From Ottelia alismoides (lineage: Eukaryota > Streptophyta > Magnoliopsida > Alismatales > Hydrocharitaceae), in the NCBI GenBank assembly GCA_037367405.1, contig JAZKJV010010133.1, positions 62,001-126,000 on the forward strand: a DNA stretch of 64,000 nucleotides, written 5' to 3'. This document shows positions 11,021 through 23,384 of the stretch, one piece after another (position 1 is the stretch's first letter; each line of letters begins with the position of its first letter). The position numbers were made by a program, and so were the translations under genes. Under the pieces are notes generated by a model. The model did no database searches. It worked only from the letters and a program-made list of their open reading frames with translations, and was not told the DNA's origin.

Positions 11021-11900
11021 AGCTCAGTCAAATGTCTGGTGATCTTGCTGAAGTCCTTAATAAATCACTTATAAAATCCAACGTGTCCTAGAAATGACCT
11101 CAACTACTTCAAATTCTGTGGTGGCTCTAGCTTGGATATCACATCAATCTTAGCCGGGTCAACCTCCATACGATGTTTAGAGATGATGTGGCCCAATACA
11201 ATCCCATTAGTCACCATAAAGGGACTCTTCTCTCACAAGAGCACTAGGTTTATCTCACAACAACGTTGAAGGACCTGGTCTAAATGAGCAAGACATGTGC
11301 CAAAACTATCTCTGTAGACTGAGAAATCATCCATGAAGATCTCTAGAAACTACCCACCATGTCGGCAAAAACAACCATCATACCCTTGGAATGTAGCGAG
11401 GGCTTTACACAATCCAAAGGGCATCTATCAAAAGGCATAAGTGCCAAACGGACAAGTGAAGTAGTTTTCTCCTGATCCTCAGGAGTGATAGCAACCTAGT
11501 TATACCCCGAGTACCGATCCAAGAAATAAAAGAACTCTTTCCCTGCCAACCTCTCAATAATATGATCAATAAAGGGTAGTGGAAAGTGATCCTTCTTGGT
11601 AGCTGAATGTAGGCACCGGTAATCTACACAGATATGCCATGAAGTAGGTACACGGGTTGAAATCTCCTCACCATGGTCATTCTTCACGATAGTAATCCTG
11701 GATTTCTTCGGGACTGCATATAAAGGACTGACCCACTTGGAATCTGAAATGGAATAAATAAAGCCATCATCACACCATTTCCTGATCTCTTTCATAACAA
11801 CTTCCCTTAGATTCAGCATGAGACGACGCTGACACTTACGGGAGGGTTTACAATCATCCTCTAAGTAGATATGATGCAAGCACAAAGCTGGACTAAATCA
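11021..11900 (-). pseudogene. Reverse transcriptase of M1
   Basis: The N-terminal half is open at 11496-11885: an IRKWCDDGFIYSISDSKWVS stretch, then VPKKSRITIVKN, CVDYRCLHSATKKDHFPLPF and FLDRYSGYN, which holds the first catalytic Asp. The active-site box reads FMDDFSVY near 11320-11345 in another frame. GHIISKHRMEVDPAK and LRSFLGHVGFYK follow near 11080-11190. Several stops and frame changes separate these blocks. FMDDF is the usual form in Athila/Tat elements. Upstream HIYLEDDCKPSRKCQRRL is the standard approach to RT in this lineage. Confidence 0.85.
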
Positions 11901-13040
11901 ACAGAGATCCAAAATATTCTATCCAATAGCCTTGCGGTTTCTCTCAAGAACCTCTAGCACACGAGATTATTGTTCATCAGTCAACTGTGAGCTGAGGATG
12001 ACCGGAAAGATTTGGGGGGACCCTCAAGGAAGGCATAATTCAACGTTGATGGTAAAGCCTTGAGATCATGTGGGGTCTGAATCGGCTTTGTCATGACCTC
12101 TGTACTGTACTGGTAGAAGGTATATGATCTGTACTCTGTGAACTATCCACCGTGGCTACTGTTGGCTCAATAAACAGAATCTCAGAAAGATCTGTAATGA
12201 ATGATCTCTGCTCAGAAAGGATCGACTCATCAGGATGTTCAGAAATATCTGTAATCTCATCAATAAAGGGCTCGAATATCTCAACAATAATTTCAGAAAG
12301 GTTTCTCTCATCAGTGCATATCTCAGAAAACTCAACAAGTGGCTCAGATATCTCAGCTAGAGGTATGTTAATAAAAATCTCATAATGATATGGTAAAGGA
12401 ATATCAAAATGTACCTCTAATCTCTCATAATGATCCTCATAAATAGGCTCAAACTACCCATCAACAAACAACTCAGTAGGATCAACATGGGAAATCATGT
12501 CGACTGTGCTTTCCAGAAGTTCCTTTTGGGAAGGAACTCCTGAGTATCCATGAAATCCGTAAACATATCTGTCTCTATAAACTCCGCAAGAAAATCACAG
12601 TCCTCAGGATCTAGTGTAACTAGCTCTCTCTCATCCGCTGTAACTGGTGGCTGTGATGGCCTTGGATATGGGATTGTCTCAATTTTCACTTTTTCACTAC
12701 AAGAGAGAATTATGGTTTCTCTCGTACCGTAATCAACTACCGCTTCAATAGTTTGGAGGAACGGTCGACCTAGTATGATTGGGGTATAGAGTAACGATGC
12801 AGGTGTGCCCATATCCCTGACAACAAAATCAATAGGGAATTTCATTCCCTGCACCGTTGCAATAACGTCCTCTAAAATGCTCCTCAGCCTCTTAATCGAT
12901 CTATTAACAAACTAAAGGATCATCTTGGTTGATCTAAGAGGCCCCAACCTAAACTCAGTGAGTAGAGAGGATGACATGAGATTAATAGAGGAACCGCTAT
13001 CTAGAAAAGTACGATCAAATTCTTGATCAAATATGTGGTA
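11901..13040 (-). pseudogene. Protease and protease-RT linker of M1
   Basis: The retropepsin active site LDSGSSIN is encoded at 12981-13004, with D-S-G intact. The domain continues in 12495-12854 with PIDFVVRDMGTPASLLYTPI and then ILGRPFLQTIEAVVDYGTRE, the conserved flap and C-terminal strands. An acidic linker rich in Glu, Ile and Ser follows (about 11990-12480), leading to a LEVLERNRKAIG-type block that precedes RT in Athila-like elements. It would cleave the polyprotein in the particle. The region between 12855 and 13000 is broken. This copy shows the ancestral D-S-G that P1 and P3 have lost. Confidence 0.8.
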
Positions 13041-13790
13041 GTGGATGTAAGGTGATCCCTTATCTTTCTTTTTTGGTGGGAGGTTGGTGATGGCATGAAC
13101 TCGGCCATGGTCAAGAGGTATTTTTCAATCTTCTTTCGTCTGTTCTGCTTGATTTAATGCTTTTGAGTACATGCTTCTTTCATTCCCTTTTTAACTGCAG
13201 GCATGTACTCCATGTTCTTAAGGAGCGGCATTTCTAGAAAGATGTTCTGTAAGATCTCAACCACTCCAAGATCAGATAGGGTTGTTTTTAATTTTTTGGA
13301 TTTTTCTAATTTTATTCAATGCAGAAGAAAATGGTATAAAATCGGAAGAAACATTCAAATGCTCATTTCGATTATTCAAAATAGAATCCTCATGTATAAT
13401 TGGACAAGTAGAATCAGTATGTACAAGGTTATACATAACATGGGTAGAAGAAATAAACTCAAAAACGGGATGGGTTGCCACTGTTGGTGGAGGAGAGGAA
13501 TCCATGACTGGTGTGTTCTTTTTCTCTACTGACTTTCGACCGCATTTGACTGTAGAAGGTGAAGGTGGTGGAGGTGATGAAGAAGATGGTGAAACTCCAT
13601 GCTCTGGTGCTACTACACTGGGTCTCTGCACTAATGGTAAAGAAGATGATGTGGAAGGTGAAGCTCTCTCGCTGGCTTGATCTCCCAATACCAACAGCTT
13701 TGAAGGCATCTGCAATCTCCTACTGCTCCTAAGATGAATGGTGTCAGATAAACATGTAAAATCAAGGGCCATACTTGTCTCGGATGTGGA
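13041..13790 (-). pseudogene. gag-protease spacer of M1 (Ser/Pro-rich)
   Basis: An open stretch on the minus strand at 13272-13772 encodes a low-complexity Ser/Pro-rich segment (runs of SSPPPPSPS type) preceded by a LRSSRRLQMPSK block. The corresponding place in M2 (46900-46990) has a similar LRSSRTL block. Toward the protease, LEMPLLK / EYMPAVKKG-like residues align with M2 (46271-46543: FVLEMPLLKAIKYMPNIKKG). An overlapping plus-strand frame of 132 codons is judged a shadow. Confidence 0.6.
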
Positions 13791-15606
13791 TAGATCATGG
13801 CCTACCTACTCCTTGTGTCTGAAGTTGTTGGGATTGGCTTTGACCTATAATGGTATCGGTGTCTTTATGGTGGTTAGGTCATCAAGCCTCTGAGTAAGGT
13901 CATCCATATTCTTCATCAATAATGCCAACTGATCAAGTGCTGGATTCACCGAAGGTTCCTTGGGTTGCTCAATGACGAGTTGTCGCTGAGTCTGGTAATG
14001 AGGGGGCTACTGGTATCCATACAGTTGGTAATGAGGATGCATAGGATGTGAATATTATCCAAATGATGCAGATTGCTAGTTGTAAGGCTGGGGAAAATAT
14101 GCAGACCGCATGTGCTGTTGGCCATGTCTCCAGTTCTAGAAGTGAGGTGGAGTTAGAAATTGAGGCTGGAACTGCTGGTGCTGGTACTGTTGTTGTCTGC
14201 CTCCTTGAAACTTGTAAGAAGGTCTCTGACCCTGTTGGGGACCCAATTTGCCATGCCCTGATGGACGGGGCTGGTTGTACTCTCAGTCGAACCAGATACT
14301 GTTCACCTCCTGAATGATAGGTGGAGGTGGAGACTGCTACTCAAGAATGTGTGGACACTCTTGCTGGTACGGTATAATCTACTCTGAATGATGCTGGATC
14401 TGGTCAGGGGTCTGCACATAGTAAATGTGCTGAACAGTGGACGGTCCTCCGGTACTCTACTAGATGGAAGTGGAAGAAATCTACTCCTAAGCAGAAGTGT
14501 CGGCTGCTGCACTCGCACTTTGGCATGCGCTGATTGTACTCACAAGAAGCTCCAGATGCTTCGTTATCTCATCCAGCTTATCCAGATTCTTTGTCCTCTG
14601 TTCGATCACTTGAAGCTTCTCCAACTCCCTGGACTATTTTTCAATTATATCTACTTTGGATAGGTGATTTCCTATAATGGTCAGATCAGAACTGTCCACC
14701 CTATCCACTTCATTTGATGTCGTCATGCAAACATCCTTGTGGGGTGCTACATGAGAAGGTGCATGATGCTTCTGAAAAGCACATGAAGAAGAAAGAGTTG
14801 TATATCTCTCTTCCATCTCCTAAAAAATATGATATAGGACATCTTGGTCCTTGTTGAAATAACTCCCCCCATAAGCGGAATCTACCAGTTTCTGGTTCTC
14901 GTGACTCAAGCCTCCAAATATATATTACACAAGGCTTGTCTTTGGAATATCGTGAAGGGGGCACTCCTCCGTTAAATCTTTGAATCTTTCCCACACCTCG
15001 TGAATAGGCTCATGGGACATTTGGGAGAAGCTTGCTATCATTGATTGCATTTGGTTGAGGCGTACAAGTGGGTAGTATTTGCTTAGAAAAAAAGACCTCA
15101 ACTCCTCCCATGTAGTGATAACTTTTCCTAAATGATTTACCTAATATAGGGTCTTGTCCATCAAGCTAAAAGGAAACACAATCATCTTCACTACCTCTAA
15201 CGGGATGTTAGGGTAATGGATCGTGCTGCATATGCAATTGAATTGCTGGAGGTGTACATATGGTTCTTCATTAATATTTCCGTGGAATTTGGGAAGTAAT
15301 GGTAAGATAGTGGGCTTAAGATCGAAATGCCCATGAATTGTAGGAATTTGAATCCATGTATTTGTTTGTCCTGTTCCTGGATTATAGGATTGTCTAAGTG
15401 AGAGCTTAGACACTGGCTCTACAGGCTTTTCTCCCCCATTCCCACCTCCTCCGTGGTTTCTATCATCCTCTCCTATCTTGCCTCAGCTCGAGAATCATAT
15501 CTCTTAATCCTAATTTATAGGCAACCAGTTCTATTAACTAAGCCTGGATGGCTTGAATGTAGGCTAACATGGTATTGATGATCTCGATCTGCTCAGCCAT
15601 GGAACC
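13791..15606 (-). pseudogene. gag of M1, main part
   Basis: The minus-strand frame starts in the GKG-MAEQIEIINTMLAYIQ region at 15606-15540, just inside the P2 insertion. The capsid-like core is at about 14850-15413: FHGNINEEPYVHLQQF, then SFFLSKYYPLVRLNQM and VWERFKDLTEECPLHDIPKT, the pattern of the plant retrotransposon gag family. A coiled-coil-like Leu/Glu/Lys stretch follows (about 14560-14700), then a Gln/His/Tyr-rich C-terminal region (13900-14350). No CCHC zinc knuckle is seen. Multiple stops are present. M2 (62269-63532 and 46991-47590) aligns throughout. Confidence 0.8.
15602..15606. repeat. Left target-site duplication of P2 (GAACC)
   Basis: GAACC directly precedes the LTR start TGATGAATCTG at 15607 and recurs directly after the LTR end CAAGCAACA at 29892-29896. 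This pairs two LTR ends 14 kb apart. Confidence 0.85.
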
Positions 15607-18060
15607 TGATGAATCTGCATTTCATCATCTTTATTCATTTATTTTAGCTTAAAATCCCTTACAAAACACCTGTATATAATACTAAATCCATATTCTTACT
15701 AACTTGCATCTGTATGTAAATATTGTCCATTTATTACCATTTAACCTAAAATAAATAAATAAATAAAGGAAAAATAAAGAAAAGAAAAGGAAAAAATAAA
15801 AAAGGGAAGACAATATATATGTAATAGATACAGGCCGACCCGAACCCTGAGAAGGTGAAGACTTGACCTGATCGACCATGAATAAAGTAGGGAGAGATAG
15901 GGTCCTTAATCAAAAAATCCAAAATAATGTGTGCTGTGTATATTTGTATACTTACACTATTTTATTTGTACATAAACTGGCCTCAAATCAAATAATTTTC
16001 AAAACAAAAGTTGTAAATAAAAATGTGTCCTAAATAATAAAAATAATTGCACAATAAAATCTTGTACATAAAAAAAGAAACCACACTTGGAAAAAGCCGT
16101 TAAGCGATAATTGAAAGACCAATTCCGGCTCCATATGAACTTAAATTGGCAAACTCACTTCCATTGTATTCTAAATTAAATTATCTTAAAAATGTTATGA
16201 TTTCATAATTTTTGGAGTTTTAGTTGAAAAGTCAGTTTTTGGGGTGGTTTGTGCAATTTCACCATTTATTTGTATATATTGTATTTGTAAATATTTATAA
16301 ATATTTTTACTAATTATTTAAAAAAATAAAAAATAATTTTCCCCTTATTTAACTATGTATATAATGTACCATATGTATGTAGTATATGTATATAATTGTT
16401 ATTCTTAAATAACAACCACAAAAAAATAAAAAAATAACATTTTTTATTCAATTTAATTAAGTGACGAAAATACACAAAAATTAATTTTTGTAAATAATTT
16501 TAACATTAATCTCTTTCTTATCTCTATCTCATTTCAATTTTTCCTTATCTCTTTATCTTATTTCAAATTTTTGATTTTCAAATTCTTATCTTTTATATAT
16601 ATGGCTCCTTCTCCCTCATTTTAACTTGATCAATCTTGGGTGAGAGGAGCCTTTTCTCCGAGAGCAATCTTATCACAGAGAAGTGCCTAGCCTCCGAGCC
16701 GTCCGGTGACAACGAGTCGACCTTTGTCGAGGTGATCACGGTCTTTTCCGCTCCTAAGGTGAGATCCACATTTTCTTCTCTATTTTTTTAATCTTAGGTT
16801 AATCTTAGTTTTAGTTTTTGCCTCTTTATTTCATCGTCAATTTTTTTATTTAGATCTTAGAATCCACCATCATGATTTTATTTGCCCGATCCGATATTTC
16901 ATCTCACTTTCTTGATCTATTCGCGTTCTTTTCTACCTCGCATGATCTCTCACCTCTGACCATGTACAGTGGTCGGAGATCCGGTTCCATCTGCCATTTA
17001 CCTCGGAATCGCATTCGTTCACGTCTTCCGTTTTGATTTTGAGGATCGGTCATCATGCTCACATCCTAATTTATTTATAAATAAAAAATAAAAAAAATGT
17101 TTTTTTCTTTCTAACATTTATTTTGCAGGATAAAATAAATAAATAAATTAAAAAATTCTCTATTACAATATTTTTAAAAAATAATTTTTTTCTTTCTCTC
17201 GGTTTCTGCTTTATAAAGAAATTTGAAAAAAACTCTGGTTGGAGTCGGAAGCACCCCCAGATTTTTTGCATATTACAAAAATGCCCCTGCTTTCCAAAGA
17301 CAAATCACGTGTTGTCCACACCATTCTTGGGTAATTTGCAAGTTTATCCCGCATTTATTTCCTATTATTGTTTAATCCAAAACATTGAATAATTTGTAGT
17401 TCAGTCCCTGTTTTCCAGACATTTATCTTGCATGATTTCCTTATAGAAATGAATACTTTCGTTGCTAAATAAATTTCCCAAAAATCATGCTATGCTCTTG
17501 ATGTGTGTATTTTTCTAGCATAAGACTTTCATTGCAATTTATTTTCATTTGTTATTATTAAAAATAGAAAACAATGTCATTTTGTTTTCCTGAAATTCAA
17601 AAATTCATAAAACTTTGAATATTGCTCTAAAAATTCCAAAAAATTAGATTAATTTCCTTTCATTGTCTTTTAATTTCTATGCAAATTTCGTGCATTCACT
17701 CTTTATAAAACCCAAAAAAATAAAAAATACCAATAGTCTTTGAAAAATCACAGAAAATTCTACAAAAATCCAAAAATTGTCATTTCATTTCCTGTTTGTA
17801 GATATTTATCTATAATTTAGCATAAAAATAATTTCAAGGAGTTTTCGACTTAAAATAATTTTAAGTTGCAAATTACTCCAGGATGTGCACTATTTTTGAT
17901 TTTTGCCAATGTTTGATTTTTAGAAAAATACAAAAACATCTGAAAATTCTACAAAAATTCTCCAAAACATTTAAAAATTCTTTAAAACCCAAATATATTT
18001 TCTTTAGATTTTTCTAAGCATTTCTAACTATTTTAAAAAATACAAAAAGAGTGTGGTGTG
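15607..18060 (+). mobile_element. 5' LTR of P2 (3' end missing)
   Basis: Starts TGATGAATCTGCATTTCATC and matches the 3' LTR at 26484 up to the GAGTGTGGTGTG string at 18049-18060, where a different LTR begins. It lacks the GC-rich island present at 28130-28700 of the sister LTR; only about 20 bp stand there (17238-17258). It carries the conserved U3 motif at about 15868-15899 and a possible splice donor AAG|GTGAGA at 16756. Confidence 0.85.
16594..16602 (+). promoter_or_regulatory. TATA box of P2 5' LTR
   Basis: TATATATA, followed by GGCTCC and a TC-rich stretch with a more GC-rich transcribed leader. The sister LTR has TTTATATGG in the same place (about 27487-27495). Transcription would start about 30 bp downstream. 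Confidence 0.55.
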
Positions 18061-18900
18061 TGATGAATCTCAAATTCATCACTCTAAAAGTCATTAATTA
18101 AGCTCCAGTCCCTAAAAATCATTGGCATTTCTTCATTTATATTGCATAATTAGCATTCATGCATGTTTTAATAAGAATTGCATTTTATCATACATTATTG
18201 AACAAAATAAGAAGCCAAAAATCTCAACCCAATTGTCCTGAAAAATATCCTAACTTCCCTGATTTTTAACTAATTTATGCTAACTCCAAATGACCTAAAA
18301 CCAACCTCTACTGTGTACATATTACTAACAAGAATAAATGAAAATACAAAAAAAATCATTAACTGAAATAAGTGGACCAAAAATCCAAACCCTGGTTCTA
18401 GGATTTTTGGACTAAAACCTTGATATCTTCCTCATCTAGTGTCTGATTTGTTCCAACTCACTTTTGAACTAATGTACATTCAAATACCTTAAAAACAAGA
18501 CCAAGTTCAAGTGAATCGGAGCTTATATGTGAATGCTAGGTTTTGGGCCTCTATTGTACATTTTGTATTTTGGTTTTTGACCTATTATTTTATGTACATA
18601 ATTGACTCTTTTTTTTATTTCTTTTTCATTTATTTTCTTTGATAAATTTTTTATTAAAATGTCGAAAATCTAGATCCAAAATGAGCTTGAAATCAAAGAA
18701 ACTAACTGAGTCCGAGTCTTCACTAACTATTTATATAAAAATTGTTATTTTCGTATTTTATTTTATTTCTTTATTTTCTTAATTAATTAAAATCCAAAAA
18801 ATAGATTAATTTGTAAATATTTATCTTTTATTTTATCATTTTTTTCGTATTTTTATCTAATTTAAAAATAAAAAAAACTATAAAACCCAAAAATCAAGGT
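18061..18900 (+). mobile_element. Fragment of a P3-type LTR (P4)
   Basis: Begins TGATGAATCTCAAATTCATC in the middle of P2's LTR. It matches the first 840 bp of the P1/P3 LTRs: AAGCTCCAGTCCCTAAAA, AATAAGAAGCCAAAA, GAACTAATGTACATTC, and AAAACCCAAAAATCAAGG at its right edge. It then stops abruptly where the P3 LTR continues. It is an insertion of the non-autonomous family in an autonomous-family LTR, later truncated by C1 or by deletion. Confidence 0.75.
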
Positions 18901-21869
18901 AAGGTTTAATTTCCAGTATTAGAAATGTTAATGAACCATTCATTAATTTTCCAATTTAGTAGAGTCATCCAGATATCAGAATACTATCTGAAATATATCC
19001 ATCATAACTCTTTATGATATGTCTATTCCAGAATTCATGTATATGTCCAACATTTAGCAATAAACTATGAGTGTTTTCTAATATCTAGGTAGTAGAGACA
19101 TTCTCTAAGACTAAGGGCTCTCCCACTGAAAATATGAAGTCTATCTATCCAATAGAGATTGTTACAACAATTGCATCAATATCCATGTAGATGACTATTA
19201 AACCTGAAGATCAAATTCCACGCTTCTAATACATATGCAACCAATTGCAAGTGTTATTAGAAGAATGAGATACAATTATTAGACTTTGATCTTATCCAAT
19301 AAGCAAGTCAATATCAATGATTATATGTAGATTATTTCGATGACTATCTGAGTCCTTCTGTAAAGATCCTAGATAGTCTAGATAGTCACACTATCTGTAC
19401 ATTGGCTTATTGCAGTATTGGCATTTATCCAACTATTTGGATGTCGTATGTGTGTGGAAACCATAGAAGTACAATCAACTCTTTGACTTTCCTTCTAACC
19501 TAGGTCCGACCCATGCTTCCACTACGCTCCTTTCATCTCTAAACAACCATTGTTTGAGACAAAGGATCTCTTATGTTGAATTCAAAAGATTTCAATATAA
19601 GAGTATTTCGACATTTATATATGCTTCATTTAATTCATACAATATGAACATTATGAAGTTTCATGAATGACTAGAGTATAGATAGTAGGATGATGACACT
19701 CATCATATCTACATACATCTTAACTCTTAAAGATTTAGGTTCAGGTAGGTATTCAAACATTTTGAATACATCATCTCCTATAGAGCCACCATTTTGCATG
19801 ATGCAGTGAACCATGTCATTTATGATTAAATGTCGAGAGCACATATGCATGCCATAACATCTTCTTAGATTTTTATAAGGATTATTTGACAATTGCGATC
19901 ATCATCGACATGCCACTTCCAAAGTACATTCGACGAAAGATCAATACTATCGAGACATACAAACCCTAGGGTTGTAGACCTATTGTCTATTTAATTGTTA
20001 TTCCTCAATATTATGAGGAAACTTGCACATTGCAACCACATACAATATGTGTCCAACTGCAAGCACGATATCTTGATCATGGATCCAATCCATGATATTT
20101 TACCGGTTATTATTGAGTATAGTATTGAGCGGGTTTAATGAGGGTTATCTGAAATAAGAAATTTGCATATATATATATATACACACACATTTTACTTTGA
20201 TTTAGGAATTTTTATATCAAAGTTGTCTTGTCTTGTCAACACTGAAAGTTTATTCCCTTAATCACTTTCAATGTAAGAGATATACTTACCATTATATCTC
20301 AACAAGATCTGGGATCTCCTTTCTAACTTTGTTGCATCCCAATAATATGAGAAACTATAACTCAGATAAAAACAAGCGAGAACTCATTCCGCCTTGCAAG
20401 TCCAACTTGCATTCCCAATTCGGTCTTTAACACCCGGACCTACCACTCCTAAGGTGATGATGACCCATCGTTAAATGAACCAACCATCAACAGGATTCGA
20501 ACTCGCTATGTGCATTCCAATATCGTCCCAATAATATGAGGAACCGATATTGGGGTCACCACGCATACGGCCTTACTCTTTCGAGAAGAAAAGAGCTCGA
20601 TCCAGGTGCGCTTGTATGCAGGAGCTGTCACTTCAGACATGCATCTCCTACATACAATCTCTGGCGACGGAACCCATCTCCTTGACGGGATACCATGGAT
20701 GCCACTTATGTGATCCTCCACCTTATATTCAAATTCTAATTAATCATTATGAATCACATTCATTATGATTAATTCTTCCATGGGAAATAACAACTCTATT
20801 CATAATAGAGTGTATTAATTTTAATTGGATTTCAATTAATCTAATCATATTAAATTAATGATCCAATTAATATCCAATAAATATTTTAATTGTTACTTGA
20901 AATATGATATTATCTCAAATACGTATTAATTTGAATTTTAATAATTAGAAAATACACCATGATTTCTCTAGCATTATCGACTCCCTACCCGTTATCATGG
21001 CCAGTACCGATGGGAGTGGGACAGACCGTACACGGTACAACCTGCTACTCCAACGCTCCCCGACTAGACACCATGTCCACCTCAGAAAAGGATAATGCCA
21101 AATCGATTATTGTGTATTTGATATGTTCATCAGTTTTTCAACCGAAATTACACCATATAGTAATAATCAAAACCATTTTGATTATAAAGAAATTTGCTAG
21201 ACAAATTCTCAAGCCTATTCAAGTAACATGTTTGTTGAAAGTGTATCAAGTAACTAATTGGTGATGTAGATCAAATCTAGTCATTTATTGGTTGAGGTAA
21301 TGCCATTTAAGGGAACAATTATCATTCAAATATTTATCAAATATTATCCATAATTATTCCAGGAAATTAACCATAAATTTCACAAGTTTCTTAAATGACT
21401 ATCACAAGGTTCATGATTAGGATTGCAATTTCCAGCAATGACCCTCACTTACTAAAATTAGCATATCTCATTCATTATAAATCCAAATTAAGCAAAATCA
21501 GCTTCTAAAGTTTTCTAACTTGATTTAAAACAGAACCTACATGATTAACATGCATTTTAAGACGTTTTAAAACAGTAATTAACTCCTTAATTACGTCATC
21601 ATTCGCCATCCCCGAAATAATGGATATAGGTTCATTAAATGATCATATCTTGAGTTATTAGATTCCAAATCACGCAAACTAAAATCCTAATGTTTCCTTA
21701 ATTAATGAGGAACATTATCCAAATTAAAATTTTGCGTTTAAATATTTTAAACATGGCAGAAATTTATCACAAAACAGGGCTGGGAAAATTAAAATGCGAT
21801 AAATTTTTCACAATCCTTATGAACCCAAGTCTTCCTAGGTTTATGGATCACATCCAAAACCTCCAACCT

Positions 21870-21882
21870 GGCTCTGATACCA
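21870..21882 (-). promoter_or_regulatory. Primer-binding site of C1 (initiator tRNA-Met)
   Basis: On the minus strand the string is TGGTATCAGAGCC, the canonical copia primer site complementary to the 3' end of initiator tRNA-Met. It lies two bases inside the LTR end (...ATTCTTCA). Confidence 0.8.
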
Positions 21883-22434
21883 CTTGAAGAATATGGGAAG
21901 ATTCTCAAGCGCATCACGGAAGCGTGTGGATCGCATTGAATGGGATCGGGAGCGACTAGTCGCACTAGTTGCTCGATGCAGCGGAATTTAAAATTTTTAA
22001 ATGTGATGAAACCACATGATCCAAGAACCTTTCTCGGATCGTTTCATCTAAACCACAATAGGTATAAGGTTTACCTCTTGAAGCGTGGTTGCGATCAAGT
22101 CTCTAAACGAATAGACCTCCTGTCTCAAGTCTGATCTGACAGAGGAGACGATAGCGAGCGCGTTGATGAGACGCGTCCTTCTCGCAATCCATGTTGATGA
22201 TCCAAGCATCGAATCTCCTGATCTCGTCACACGAGATCTGACATCTTCTTCACGAGCGAGGTGCACCAAAGGAGACGGAGATTCACGCTGCAGCGATGAC
22301 GCCTCTATCTATGGCTCCATGGTGGACGACCATAAGAGAAAAAGGGAGAGAGCATTTGGCATGCAAAGAGAAAGAGAGAGAGAGCATATGTTTTTGTCGT
22401 AAATGTGTCTCTCGAAGAGCAAGGGGCGCCTCTT

Positions 22435-22445
22435 CTTATATAGGG
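22435..22445 (-). promoter_or_regulatory. TATA box of C1 LTR
   Basis: Minus strand CCCTATATAAG, followed by AAGAGGCGCC and then a CT-rich leader; a classical plant promoter arrangement inside the LTR. Confidence 0.6.
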
Positions 22446-22683
22446 TTCTGGGAGTCCATGGATCTCAATCCATGGACAACACACAATCAATGGTTGAGAT
22501 TGATTTGTGTTTCTTTCAATAGCTAAGATGTTGTTGTAAAAATACAACAATAATTGATTTAGTTTGAATTAATTTATATTGATAAATCAACATAATTAAT
22601 CCCAATTTAAATCACTTTGACTGATCTTGGAGATATAGATGAGATAAACCTCATCCCCTTAAAAAGGGAGGACGACCACTCTT

Positions 22684-22750
22684 CTCATGAGATCTCATTA
22701 TCTCATGAGATCTCATTATCTCTTGAGATCTCATAGTCTCATGATATCTC
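22684..22750. repeat. 18-bp palindromic tandem repeat in C1 LTR
   Basis: About 3.5 copies of TCATGAGATCTCATTATC in a row. Each copy contains the self-complementary ATGAGATCTCAT. The third copy has a CATGAG to CTTGAG change. Confidence 0.8.
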
Positions 22751-23231
22751 CAAGATTTACAACAACAATTGCTGTAAATTATTTCACAAAAATAATTCAT
22801 AATTATCTTGTGAACACTGCAATCATGCAATTGGAAAAATGTGAATCACATTCACATCCCAAAACAAAATGTAATTATATTTTTAATTAATCATTCAATC
22901 TGAATCCAATTCACATTAACAATTAATCAACAAATATAAATCATAATATGCTCTCTTTAATATATTGTAAATCACATTTATAATATACCCGAATAATATG
23001 GATATTGCTATGCACATTACAATTAAATCACATTTAATTATCTTGGATCTCATTTCTCATGTGCCCAAATAATATGAATCACATTTACATTACTCGCATC
23101 TTTGATAATTAAATCATATTTAATTATCTTAGATAACTCTCCTTATAATATGAATCAAATTCATATTATTCATGATAATTAAATCACATTTAATTCTCCA
23201 TTTTCTTAGTGCTCGGATACATATATCAACA

Positions 23232-23384
23232 ATGAAATTATCCATGAACTCTTTCAAGGATTGCAGATACTTGGAGATAAGGACAGGACGATTGTATTAT
23301 TCCACGTTTAGTGACTTGGATATTGAGATAACATCTCAAATCTAGATCTTGCGGACCTCGTTCGAGGTAGTATCGACGTTCAGA
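23232..23384. other. Unassigned junction sequence
   Basis: About 150 bp between the C1 LTR end and the first recognisable integrase homology of P2. It matches neither the expected continuation of the P4 LTR nor P2 coding sequence, as judged against M1. It may be a remnant of the deleted interior or filler DNA. Confidence 0.35.

Larger units (their letters stand above)
7928..15606 (-). mobile_element. Autonomous Athila/Tat-like element M1, left segment (3' tail to gag)
   Basis: Read on the minus strand from 15606 down, this segment holds gag, spacer, protease, linker, RT, RNase H, integrase, palindrome array and 3' tail, in the order of Athila-type Ty3 elements. It is cut on the left by P1 (7927) and on the right by P2 (15607). 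It continues at 29892-35589 with the gag start, leader, primer site and 5' LTR; the join is marked by the duplicated GAACC. Its 3' LTR should lie left of the window. Many stops and frame changes show the copy is dead. Confidence 0.85.
18901..23231 (-). mobile_element. Copia-like, apparently non-coding LTR element (C1)
   Basis: Oriented on the minus strand. It has one clear LTR (21885-23231) and next to it a primer site matching initiator tRNA-Met (21870-21882), the usual Ty1/copia primer. The 3 kb to the left (18901-21869) should be internal but shows no gag, protease, INT or RT; the longest frames are under 105 codons and have no recognisable motifs. A GGGAGAG purine string on the minus strand near 19110-19120 could be its polypurine tract. 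A matching left LTR was not found, so the left border is a guess. It resembles a large non-autonomous (LARD-like) derivative. Confidence 0.55.
21885..23231 (-). mobile_element. 5' LTR of C1
   Basis: On the minus strand it runs from TGTTGATATATG to CATATTCTTCA, 1347 bp, with TG...CA ends. It contains a TATA box, a CT-rich stretch downstream (22340-22390), and a palindromic tandem repeat (22684-22750). ATGAA at 23232-23236 would be its target duplication, but no matching copy was confirmed on the left. Confidence 0.65.

Noticed and set aside
13282..13680. 132-codon plus-strand frame opposite the M1 gag-protease spacer
   Set aside because: It is antisense to a coding remnant supported by homology with M2; no motif of its own.
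20160..20192. TA/CA microsatellite
   Set aside because: Too short and ordinary in AT-rich plant DNA to list as a separate feature.
18901..21869. Host gene in the C1 interior
   Set aside because: Many short frames only, no exon-like conservation or splice pattern that I can support, and a retroelement primer site and LTR directly adjoin.
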